Shown: positions 1 through 11,800 of the stretch, piece after piece | Numbering within the stretch: position 1 is the stretch's first letter | How the letters are laid out: each line of letters starts with the position of its first letter | Assembly (NCBI GenBank): GCA_944989445.1 | Contig: CALYLW010000037.1 | Span: 1,774,501 to 1,838,500 of the forward strand | DNA from: Ampullaceana balthica | Lineage: Eukaryota; Mollusca; Gastropoda; Lymnaeidae | Length of the DNA: 64,000 nucleotides | Direction of reading: 5' to 3' | The notes under the pieces: model-generated | Seen by the model: only the letters and a program-made list of their open reading frames with translations | Told to the model about the DNA's origin: nothing | The model's database searches: none | Program-made: the position numbers and the translations under genes

Positions 1-1475
1 TGTTTACAGACGCTCCTTCTATACAGAAGATTATTGCGTCCTACGCTTATCTATGGTTTGTGTTTAGTCCTGCATTTTTATTAGAGATTTAAATGTTGAT
101 AAAGTGTTGGTTTTCCTGGATTCTTCAGGCAACCCATTCCACGCCCGAATTCCGGACGGGAAGAAGGAAAACTTGTATGTGTTTGTTCTTGCATACGGAA
201 TAAGAAAGGTGTTTTTATCCTTATGTCTATCTGAGGGTTGTATTAAGTTATCTTTGTGTTGTATTTCTAAATTAGAATTAATTGCTTTATGTATGATTAC
301 TACTTTGCTATTGGTTCTTCTATCCTCTAGTGTTTCAAGGTTTAATGATTTAACTAATGGTGTTATTCTTGTCAGTTTCGAGTATTCTCCAGTAATGAAT
401 CTGGCAGCTCTTTTTTGAATTTGTTCTAGTTTATCAATGTTTTCTTTGGTGGATGGGTCCCATACAGAAGATGCATATTCTAGTACAGGTCTCACCAAAG
501 TGAGGTAGCATTTTAGTTTTATATCTCTATTACATTTGTTAAAGTTCCTTTTTATAAAGCCTAAGGTTTTGTTTGATTTTTTAATAACTTCATTGACATG
601 GGGATTCCATGATAGTTTCTCATTTATTAAGACTCCTAAGTATTTTGCATCTTTAGTTTGGGTCAGTTCTTTTCCATGAATGTAATATTTTGAATTTATT
701 TGCTTCTTTTTCTTTGTTACTCTTAACAGTTGACACTTTTCTGGGTGGAAAGACATACTCCAGATAGTTTCCCATTTTATCAATTCATCTAAGTCTTTTT
801 GTAAAATTTTGCTATCTTGTTCTGATTTAATTGTTCTATAGATTATACAATCATCAGCAAATAACCTAACTTTTGTACCTGTTGAGATGTTGTTGGGTAA
901 ATCATTTATATAAATTAAAAAGAGTAAGGGACCTAGCACAGTTCCTTGTGGAACTCCTGAGTTAACCTTTATTGGTGCAGATTTAGATCCATTAATTATT
1001 ACAGTTTGCTCCCTGCCCAAAAGGAAGTCTTGGATCCAGTGATGTAAGGAACCTGAGATTCCAAAGTAGTTAAGTTTTTTAAGTAAACTAAAGTGGTGAA
1101 CTTTGTCAAATGCTTTTGAGAAGTCTAGTAATATTGTATCTATTTGATCATTTTTGTCCAAGCCTTTTGATAGTTCATCTATTAAACCTATTAATTGTGT
1201 TTCACATGATCTGTTTTTTCTAAAGCCGTGTTGATGTGGGCATATGGCATTATATTTGTCAAGGTGGTTAACTATTCTACTATATATTATGTGTTCTAGT
1301 AATTTACAGGTGATACTAGTAAGTGATACAGGCCTGTAATTACCAGGGTCTGATTTATCCCCTTTCTTAAAGAGTGGAGTTACGTTAGCTAATTTCCAAT
1401 CCTGGGGCACTTTACCCTGGTTTAGAGAGGCTTGAAAGAGAACTACAAGGATTGGGGGCAGTTCAATTTTAAACT
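1..1475 (-). mobile_element. 5'-truncated non-LTR retrotransposon (LINE) with reverse transcriptase ORF
   Basis: A - strand ORF of 448 codons (1410-64), open a little further to about 1475, encodes a reverse transcriptase: KLANVTPLFKKGD and NYRPVSLTS, the QHGFRKNRSC block, DFSKAFDKV, SGVPQGTVLGPLLFLIYIND, the catalytic FADD box near 850-862, and a long C-terminal tail (LEYASSVWDPS, RAARFITGEYS) as in the CR1/Jockey supergroup. The coding frame stops matching at about 1475, so the copy lost its endonuclease half on insertion. The window starts at the element's 3' end (TGTTTACAG, as in the other copies). The retained frame has no stop, so the copy is young. Confidence 0.88.
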
Positions 1476-2839
1476 GAAGATATCCTTTAAAACGGGTTTA
1501 ACCAATGTTGGATACATTATTAAATTAGTTTGAAAATTATAAGAGATAGAGATATTGAGTTCGTTATATCGTATGAAACTGAAATATTGAAAATGGTAAA
1601 ATATGCAGAGTATTAATTTGAAATTTAAATCACCATTCTTGGCTCAACCAGGAGTGAATATTACGTGTTCAAGAATTCAAAACCCTACGTTTTTTTAATT
1701 ATGCACGTTTTTGTACGTTTGATCCAAGTTTTGTCATGATCTAACCTGTAATTGTAAATTCATTTATAGAACTCATTCAGGGAAAAATACAAAATTTGAT
1801 CCAAACCCCTATCCCCCCACCCACGCGTTTCTTTTTCTTCCCAAAGCCCAAATAGGATTTTACAGAATAAATAAATAATTTAAAAATTAAATAAAAACAA
1901 AGAAATCAATTAATCAGTGTTTTCTTTTGCATAATAAGGTGTGTCTCATGTTAATTTGTTAGAGATCCTGATGTAATCATATTCATTTTCTCCTGTTTGT
2001 AGGCTAGTTGTTTCATATAATACTAATACCCGAACTTTACGCAGAGCTATATTTGACATCGAGAGCTCTGTTTAATATTTTGTAAAGAAAAGAAAGAAAG
2101 AAATATGGCCCCTCAAAAAAAGTCCTCATTTACATCATTTTGATGAATTTTGGTTTTATTTTAATGTTTTTTTTTAAAAATATTTTAATTTCTTGTGTAC
2201 CTCTTTTAACAAGCAACCCGTACTATTTATTGATACCAGTAAAAGAAATAAATCAAGTAGTGTATTGTATGTAGCGTTAATTTAAAATGAATGTCCAAGT
2301 AAATGAAACTTATGGAAGAGCTATATTTGCCTTAGAGACATTTCTTACTCCTTAAAAGCACCTTTTTAGTGGCATAGCTAGGGTTAAAGTAGTGCTATCC
2401 GGCATGAGGAGTTGTTTTCTTTCAGAAAACGCCACGTTCCATGTGAAGTAAAATAAAGGTCTCTTTTAATTAGCCCCCTTTTATGCCACCCGTTTATCCT
2501 CTATATTTTTTAAACTCTTTTTTTAAAATATAGGCTACATATAAAACCCTTCTAATGTTTATCATGCGGTTGTGGCAAAACTTCCTAGATAGCCTACCAA
2601 CATGAGGAATCCACATGCCAAATATTGTTTTGATTGACTGTGATCAATTTTTGGTTATCGATTTTGTAAACTAATAATAGTGACACCGAGCGCAGCTATA
2701 GCTGACAATTTGTGTATTGAAAAACAAACGTTTCCTTATAATTTAATGACTTAAAGGCAATCCGTGTATTGTTCAAATGAATTCCACTTCCGCTGTCTCT
2801 GCTTCGCTTCTTATGAATTTTCCTGCTTACAATTCTCAG
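1476..2839. other. Myosin XV upstream intron, no recognisable element
   Basis: AT-rich unique-looking sequence between the LINE and the first visible myosin exon. I see no ORF with recognisable homology, no tandem array and no terminal repeats. It ends in the acceptor TTACAATTCTCAG (2839). Confidence 0.6.
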
Positions 2840-5800
2840 GTATTCATGAAAGAAAGTTTCGAGATGAAGTTGGACAGCGAAGCCAAGAAGATAAAGAATC
2901 GTGCTGCCACCACCCTTCAGACCTACATGCGTATGTTCATTGTACACAGGAGACACCGTCTTCTGAAGGCAAGCACACAGAAGATACAGCGCATGGTTCG
3001 CATGTGGAGAGCGAGGTCAGTCAAGTATATATGTATTTGTAATGTTTCTTTTAAAAAAAGCACTCTCGCCTCCATAAAACTGGAAGCACTATGAACAGCG
3101 ACTACATATTTTCAAACTATTGATTAGCCGATATTAATTATATTTATATCATTTTTAAACATTATGTTCTTAATCTGTTAAGTTTAAGTATAGTTTAAAA
3201 TAAAAATACGATTAGAATGACTCCGTAGGCCGTAGCCTTCATCTCAATGGCAAGGTTGTTTTTTGTTGTTTGTTTGTTTTTTTTGTTGGTGTGAAAGCGG
3301 CTACCACTTGCACCACGAAAGAGTAAATAAAACAACAACAACAACAATACAAAAAAGGGAGGCGGTAAAAGGCATGACTCACATCAGGCGGATCTAACTT
3401 TCTATCTTATGTTACGCCACTTCGTGAGAACGCCGCGAAATAACTTTTAAAAGAATTAATAGACTATTTCTCTGCCACCTTTCCTGGTAACAATAGTCTT
3501 ATTTTAAAAATAAAATTACCACCCCAACCCTCTAATTTTTTTTTACTGATATTTCACCACAAAAAAAAACACACCAAATTCGTAGTGCAAATTAAACAAT
3601 GACCAATTATATTCATATCCTATATATTAATTCTTGAAATTTTTGCTTCCTGTCTACAACTCGTCATTGGCGCATGTTTGAGGCCACGCTGCTTGATTTG
3701 TTAAATTTAATCGGTGGGTTATTAAAGGATAGTTGAGATGACCAACATAAGTTTACAGGGTCATATTGCGCGAGGCAATGGCCGTGTGGAACATATTTTA
3801 TTTATATGACGGTCGTTTTGGTTTATATGAATTTGATTACGGAACGTAGAATTATTTTTTAAAATTATTTTTCATTATATTTTATTATTTTTTAAAACTA
3901 CAACGAGTAATCGGAATCGTATTTACAGTAATAAGAGAGTTCTTACATTTGCTTCATATAGTTGTTTTGTGAAACTAGTGCTGTAGCTAGAACTTTTGCC
4001 ATCCATGGATAAAAACATTTCTCGTTGTACTTCTTGCTCTAAAGATAGAGCCACGTCTTCTGCATTTTCCCCACTCATATTTTTTCTCCCTCTAACTCGG
4101 CGTTGAGTTGATATCTCCAACTCTCTATAACAGCGTTCTGTATTAGCACATCTCTTTGTTCCAAGAAATGGGTTTGCATTCATTTTAAAAAGAGACGGGT
4201 TCCCAAAAATTGAGATAACATAAAAAAGAAAGAGTTTGCATTGAACTTAGTAAAATTCCAGTATCTGATTTCGTTTTACTACTTACTTCTTCAGATGTCA
4301 ATTTTTCCAAGATGCTTGAAATTTTAAAGTATGTCTTTTTCGAAATTATGTATGCTATTTTGGTGTTTATTAACGGAGAATTTTGAATATTTTCATGCTC
4401 TTGTCATAAATGTAAATAATTTTCCATAAAATAGACGATATCAAATTATATACACATTACTTTAATTGGATAGGCGTAATTTTTTTTAATGAAAAACCTT
4501 ATTTTAATGAAAAACAAAAATTATGTGTGCTACTTTAATGCAATAATAAAAAATATTTAATTTTGAGTAAGTTATCTTACAATAATTTTCTAAAAACTGA
4601 AACAGTAATTTAAAATACTACTTGCAAGTTAAACACAATATTTTTTATAATAATATTTCTTATATAGGTAACTTGTTAGCGCATCATTCTGCGCGAAATT
4701 CCACACAAAAACTGTCGTGGCGATATTAATAGCTCATACATATTATTCGGCCCAGTGGTGTTTTCTTATAAAAGCGCCATCTGTGACGTATACCGCTTAA
4801 TTTTCCAAACAAATAGATACCTATTTTGAGCAATTAAAAATTTTTGAACGGTTTTGCGTTAGCTATGTTATAACAACCACTATGTAATCAAACAAATGTT
4901 GCTTTAATCCGTTAATTAAGTCTCGAAATTAAGAATATGTTTGTTTCACATTGGTTTTCCCCCTTCAAAAGAAAAAAGGGCGGTTGTGGGAAATGGCTTT
5001 ACTTTTCCAATGCCCACAAATGCCGCCCCTACATGTGTGCCGCCCGGGGCGGACAGCCCCCACCGCCCGCCCTAGCAACGTCACTGTGTGCAACGAGTTT
5101 CATCTGTATATAGGGTTGCCAGATGGCTGTCTTCAAAATACAGGACACCAGTGTCGACTGTCGATGGCATAAAAAGCCAAAATAGCAACATGATTAATTT
5201 GCGGTTTTGGGATCATTGAATAGGTTTAGTGAACTGTGTGAATTCAAAAAGTTCTGTAGTCTGTATGTCATTAATATTCATATGACCAAATCAAGATAAT
5301 AAAACAAACCCGTAAAAACAAAGTTTTTGACTATAAATCCCTTATATATGAGACATAACTAACAGTATTGATTATTTTCAAACATTTACAGACTGAATCT
5401 GTCTTAACTCAACTTTGCATCATAACCCTAGTGGGGGGGAGGGGTGGGTGGGGGGAGAGGGGAAAAGTCTGGTCACCGATTCGCTTGACCGAGCTCAGAG
5501 TGACACGTAAAATGTAAACAAAAGTGCCCCGTCGCTTCGTTGGGTCGCCTCAATGCGTCAGCTCAAAATTTCACGTGGGGAAAAAACAATAACAAACCGT
5601 GAATTTAAATTACATATCTCATATAAGGATAAACTAAAAATGCATTAATTTAATTACGGTACGTTCGATCGATCTGAAATTTTGATACGATGCATTGTTA
5701 GGTCAGACGGGTCAGTGTGCCAAATTTCAGCTCGATCGAATCACGGGAAGTGGGTCATTTTCGACTTTTGTTTTTCCGCCCGCCCATGAGATGATGAGAT

Positions 5801-8800
5801 GATGAGAGAGATGATGAGATGACGACAGAGACGGCCGCGAAGTTAATATAAGGGATTTAAAAATGATGCGTTGCAACATTCGTATATTATATCAAATATA
5901 GAATAAGATCGGAATCTCATTAAACATCCTTGCTTTATTATACATGTATTTTCAAAATATGCATGCTTATGAATGCAATAATATAATAAAATAATAATAT
6001 TGTTTTTCTTCTGTCTGGTAATATGTCTGCCTATGCCATGTCTTCTGGAGAAAATTATAGTATTGCAAATATTAAAATATAACAAGATTGTTGGCTTCCT
6101 TATTTCTCGTCAGACGACGGAATTTTATGTGCTCCTGTTGAATTGTCGCGCATGGTTTTGCAGCAGCTGCTGTGGCTGTACAAGCCCACTCGCGAATGGC
6201 AGCCTTTGCTGCACTTCTGATACTGAAAGGTAGTATTTGTGGTTGGCTGATTTGCTCTCCTTTTCCTTTTAAGGCGATTTATGTCTTCGACCTGTTGCAG
6301 GTTTCTTTCTCTCGCTTCTAGCCCGGCAGTCAACGCCTGTCTCCATCTGTACCTGTCCCCAGCGAGTTCCTCCCAACTATTTATGTCAATGCCAATAGCT
6401 TTGAGGTCTCTCTTGCAGACATCTCTGTAACGGAGGTGAGGCCGCCCTGTAGTCGTCTTTCCTTTGGCTAGCTCAGAATAGAGGATGTCCTTTGGGATTC
6501 TGCCACCCTCCAATCTGCGCACATGTCCCAACCATCTGAGCCGACGCTGGCGGAGAAGAGTTGTCATGCTTTGTATTTTTGCCTGTTGTAGCACCTCCTT
6601 GTTGGTGACATGGTCCTGCCAGGCGATTCCCAAGATGTGCAGAGACAGCGCATATGGAAAGCTCTCAATCTGCTTTCTTGTCTGGAGTATAGGGTCCAGG
6701 ATTCACTGGCATAAAGGAGGGTGCTTAGCACACATGCACGGTACACAGCAATCTTGGTTCTGATGGTCAGCTTTTTGTTGTTCCAGACTCTTTTTGAGAG
6801 CCTGGCCAGAGTTGTGGAGGCCTTTCCGATCCTTATGTCTAGGTTGGAATCAAGGGACAGGTTGTTGGTGATATTGGAGCCAAGATATGTAAAGTATTCC
6901 ACGGCCTCACGTTGGCAACAATTGATGGTGATGTTGGGTGGATCAGCATCCTGGGCCATCACGTTAGTCTTTTTGAGGCTGATGGTTAGGCCGAAGTCGC
7001 TGGCGGCCTTGGCAAAGCGGTCCATTAGGCTTTGTAAATCTGCGACTCTAATAGCAAGATTATGTTACTTAAAAAATGTTTGTTCATGATAGGGGCTTTT
7101 AAACATCTCCTAACTATTATTTAAGCTCGAACTTTCGCTAATTGTCTTTTTGAAGACTTTGACTAAGTACAATACTGTCACTACACTGCACAATAATCAT
7201 CAGCATTTTGAAATAATTAAACGCTTATTGGCTTTATATTTATCACTAGACTCGGCTGCTTTCAATAATTTCTTGTTCTTAGAAATTGCCTCCTTAAATT
7301 ATGTGCAGGTATACGGTATATTAAAAACACACAGAGTTCACTTCTCACAGATTCAACGCACATCCGATTACGTTCATCAGTCGGTGAGGCGTTTAAAATT
7401 GTTTTGTAATGCCAGAATGGATTAACGTTTAATTCTTTACGTGCTTCATTTATATAATAAAAGACATGGGTGTGTTTTTATTACAATCCCAATTGCAAAT
7501 TTTCGATGCGTAATTAGGTCAAACGGTCAATTCTATAATCGGAAGATTTTAAGATTGCTTAAAAAAGCCTACTAGTGTATTGAATTAAAGAAAATACTAT
7601 GAAAATTGAAAATACTGGACACATGCATGTCCGGTATTGCTTCAATTTTTTAACTGGACAAATAACGATAATACCGGACAGTCCGGTTAAAAACCGGACA
7701 TCTGGCAACCCTATCTGTATATAATGATTTTGAATGTGTTAGTCCATATGCTGTTGGAGACCATCCATAAATGACATCACGCGCCTAAAAAAAAGAGGGG
7801 GGGGGGTCACGCATTTGTGACGATGTGTGACAAGGGCGAGGGGGTGTTTAAGAAATGTGACGTCACATAAAAAACGCGCAACTTTAAATAAAATTTTCAC
7901 TTAAACATTTGATTGCTTGCTATTTATTAAATTCCTTATATTAACTTCACCGTCTTTAAATCCCGTAAATTAACTTCACCGCCGTCTCTGTCTTTTGCGG
8001 GCGGAAAAACAAAAGTCAAAAATGACAAACTTCCCGTGATGCCATCGAGCTGAAATTTGGCACATACACTTGTGTCACCTAACAATGCATCTTATCAAAA
8101 TTTCAGATCGATCGAACAAACCGTAATTAAATTAATGCATTTTTAGTTATCTCTATACGGCATATGTAATTCAATTTCACTTTTTTTTTGTTGCACGTGA
8201 CAGTTCAGTTCGCACGTTGACGCAACATCGTCGATGTACCGGCGTGCTTTTGTTTACATTTGACGTGTCACGCTGAGCTCGGTCCGGGTTATAAAGCAAA
8301 AGGGAGTTAAGACAGATTCAGTCTGTAAATGTTTGTTTTGTTGCGTTTGAACATAATCAATACTGTTAATTATGTCTCATATATAAGGGATTTTTAGTCA
8401 AAAACTTTGTTTTTACGGGTTTGTTTTATTTCTGTCGTGATCTCTTGGTCCCGCCCGCGGAAAAACAAAAGTAAAAAAAATGACCCACTTCCCATGATCC
8501 TATCGAGCTGAAATTTTGCACATAGACTTGTGTTACCTAACAATGCATTGTATCAAAATTTCAGATCGATCGAATGTACCGTATTTAAATTAATGATTTT
8601 TTAGTTTATCTCCATGCAGCCTGTGTAGCTGTCTGCTATAGTCTATAGTTGACGGGTCACTGGCGGTTCACCCCAGAGACTCCAGCCCTCGATGTATCAG
8701 GTGTCTGTCGCACGGTGCGTGTTACATTGAACATAATCAATAATTTTAGTTAAGTCTCATATATATGGGATTTATAGTCAAAAACTTTGTTTTTACGGGT

Positions 8801-11800
8801 TGTTTAATTTAATGACGTTTTCAATGCACACGTTTTACGATATTAGAGTGCAGATTTACTCTAAATACAAATTTCAATGACAAAAAAGTAATTTGCAAAA
8901 TGCTAATTTTCAATTAGAAATTACGGCTTTTACGGTCTAAGTTTTTGTGACGTAGTGTGACGAGGGGGGAGGGGGTAAAATCGGTCAAAATCGCGTGACG
9001 TCATTTATGGACGGCCCCTTAATGTTTAGGTACTGAATCTAATTATGCGGGTAATAATTTCCTGAGTAAAGTAGTTTCTGATTTATTGTTGGTTTTCTCG
9101 TCTTTAAATATTTTAATAAAAGATGCCATCCACAAAAGACCTCCGTCCTTTTGGCTATCGTCAGATAGCCTTGAAATACCGGTAGTTATGAATCGTCATG
9201 CTTGACGTCCTATTTTTTTATTTTTTACATTTGGGATGGGGGGTTGGTATTCTACAGGTAATTGCTTTGAATCTATTTTCAGTCTTTTTTTCCTTTTTTC
9301 GCCCCTCTTAATTAGGGGCCGGTATACCAAACTGGCGATACGGTCTTATCTTATCTTATCTGTTTACAGACGCTCCTTCTATACAGAAGATTATTGCGTC
9401 CTACGCTTATCTATGGTTTGTGTTTAGTCCTGCATTTTTATTAGGGATTTAAATGTTGATAAAGTGTTGGTTTTCCTGGATTCTTCAGGCAACCCATTCC
9501 ACGCCTGAATTCCGGACGGGAAGAAGGAAAACTTGTTTGTGTTTGTTCTTGCATACGGAATAAGAAAGGTGTTTTTATCCTTATGTCTATCTGAGGGTTG
9601 TATTAAGTTATCTTTGTGTTGTATTTCTAAATTAGAATTAATTGCTTTATGTTTGATTACTACTTTGCTCTTGGTTCTTCTATCTTCGGTCACAAACAAG
9701 TGCTGTAAATTAATTTACAATGTGATTTTATTCCAAAAAATAAGAATTTTCCCTAACTAAATTGAGAAATCTGATAATTATTAATGTATGCTTCTTCCGT
9801 TGGGTCTCAATATTTTACGTGATTGACCACATGTGTCACTGGCTTTTAACGGCTAACGCCAACGCGGTGGGATTTTCAGTTTGTACCCGGTTAGGCATAT
9901 GTTTGTATCCCAAACTGACTCAAATTTAAAGAATGTTCACTTCGGGATTCGATTGTTAAAAGCAAGGGCGAGAGTGTGTGTGTGTTGGGGTCAAGCGTAC
10001 TGTTTTTAATGGCCTTAGTCGAAATAAAAACTGGTACTTCCGTAAATAGTAACCCTTTCTTATCGAAACTAAATTAATATGAAATTTTGATCTTAACGGG
10101 ATCACGAATAGTTAAATATCACACCATCGTCCTCATACTCATACCAACCAAAGTCTAGGCCTATAAGTGTAAGTGAATGGTTTTAAAAGTATAATAAAGT
10201 AACTTACAATTAAAGACTCTCCTTTTATACAGAAGTTTATTGCGTCATTCATTCGCGTATCCATGGTTTATCCGAATATTTTTAGTCTTGCATTTTTATT
10301 CAATGGGAATTTTAAATTTTTGTGTTGGTTTTCCCTGGTTTCATCAGTCAAACGTATTCCACGCCCAAATTCATTTTTGGGACTACTTACTTAATACTTA
10401 ATCACTTACTGTAGTACTGATAATTTCAATTATTTTAATCTTCGAACTCAAATTAATTTGGCTTGGCTTTAAAAAAAGAAAAGAAAGAAAGAAGTTTACC
10501 TACTTATACTATACTTCTATTCAGATTTAGATTGAGTAACTGGTAAACACTTATTTTAGCGCATTTTAATTTTTCGAACAAAAACAACTTACTTTTACTA
10601 ATGAAAAAATTTACTAATTTAAACACTGAAATCAGAAATAACAAAAAAGGATTTAATTTGCTTGTGTTTTGTTGAGTTTAACTTTAAATTTAAAGGAGTT
10701 TTTAAATTAAAAAAGGGTTTTTAAAATCAGACTTCAAACAAGATCTGTTATGCAACAATGGCGCCATAAACACAGAAGATGAGTGAAATATACACATTTG
10801 TATTTCGTACAAATCGTGAAATAGTACTTTAGTACTTTTATTACAAAAATAAATAATGTTTTAATTTTCAAATAGATTTCATAATAAAGTAAGTTTAAAA
10901 AAAAATTTTTTAATGACTCGAAATCTAAAATAAGGGATTTGTACTATCTTATCTTATCTTATCTGTTTACAGACGCTCCTTCTATACAGAAGATTATTGC
11001 GTCCTACGCTTATCTATGGTTTGTGTTTAGTCCTGCATTTTTATTAGAGATTTAAATGTTGATAAAGTGTTGGTTTTCCTGGATTCTTCAGGCAACCCAT
11101 TCCACGCCCGAATTCCGGACGGGAAGAAGGAAAACTTGTATGTGTTTGTTCTTGCATACGGAATAAGAAAGGTGTTTTTATCCTTATGTCTATCTGAGGG
11201 TTGTATTAAGTTATCTTTGTGTTGTATTTCTAAATTAGAATTAATTGCTTTATGTATGATTACTACTTTGCTCTTGGTTCTTCTATCCTCTAGTGTTTCA
11301 AGGTTTAATGATTTAACTAATGGTGTTACTCTTGTCAGTTTCGAATATTCTCCAGTAATGAATCTGGCAGCTCTTTTTTGAATTTGTTCTAGTTTATCAA
11401 TGTTTTCTTTGGTGGATGGGTCCCATACAGAAGATGCATATTCTAGTGCAGGTCTCACCAAAGTGAGGTAGCATTTTAGTTTTATATCTCTATTACATTT
11501 GTTAAAGTTCCTTTTTATAAAGCCTAAGGTTTTGTTTGATTTTTTAATAACTTCATTGACATGGGGATTCCATGATAGTTTCTCATTTATTAAGACTCCT
11601 AAGTATTTTGCATCTTTAGTTTGGGTCAGTTCTTTTCCATGAATGTAATATTTTGAATTTATTAGTACTAGTATTTAGAAGTAACCCTCACACAAATTAG
11701 ATTTGCTGGTATGAACAATACCTGGGTTACAACTCATGGAACCTAGTCATTTCATTGCCTTTTCTTGAGGGACACATTTGTAAATAGTATGTCCTTTTAG

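Larger units (their letters stand above)
5112..7712. mobile_element. 2.6 kb element with 14 bp TIRs and 10 bp target duplication (MULE-like length)
   Basis: Termini AGGGTTGCCAGATG (5112-5125) and the exact inverse CATCTGGCAACCCT (7699-7712). Both are flanked by the direct repeat ATCTGTATAT (5102-5111 and 7713-7722). The right end contains nested palindromes (ACCGGACAGTCCGGT region, 7675-7700). A 10 bp duplication fits the 9-11 bp of Mutator-like elements, but no transposase is seen. The interior consists of an unclassified repeat (5297-5862) and a LINE remnant (6095-7055), plus AT-rich filler. It is non-autonomous, with other elements nested inside it. Confidence 0.75.
7756..9018. mobile_element. 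1.26 kb MITE-like element with TCCATAAATGACRTCACGCG termini
   Basis: Left end GGAGACCATCCATAAATGAC and right end (inverse) GGGGCCGTCCATAAATGACG match over about 27 bp with few differences, continuing TCACGCG. Subterminal GTCACGCATTTGTGACGATG and GTGACGTCACA motifs follow. The interior holds two copies of the unclassified repeat (7930-8436, 8437-8810). No transposase ORF. A related terminus is nested at 57345-57459. Superfamily not determined; the target duplication is unclear (perhaps TT or TTA). Confidence 0.7.

Noticed and set aside
104..418. + strand frame of 104 codons within the LINE
   Set aside because: Antisense shadow of the reverse transcriptase on the - strand; it repeats in every copy of the LINE (9533-9760, 11067-11381, 13931-13665).
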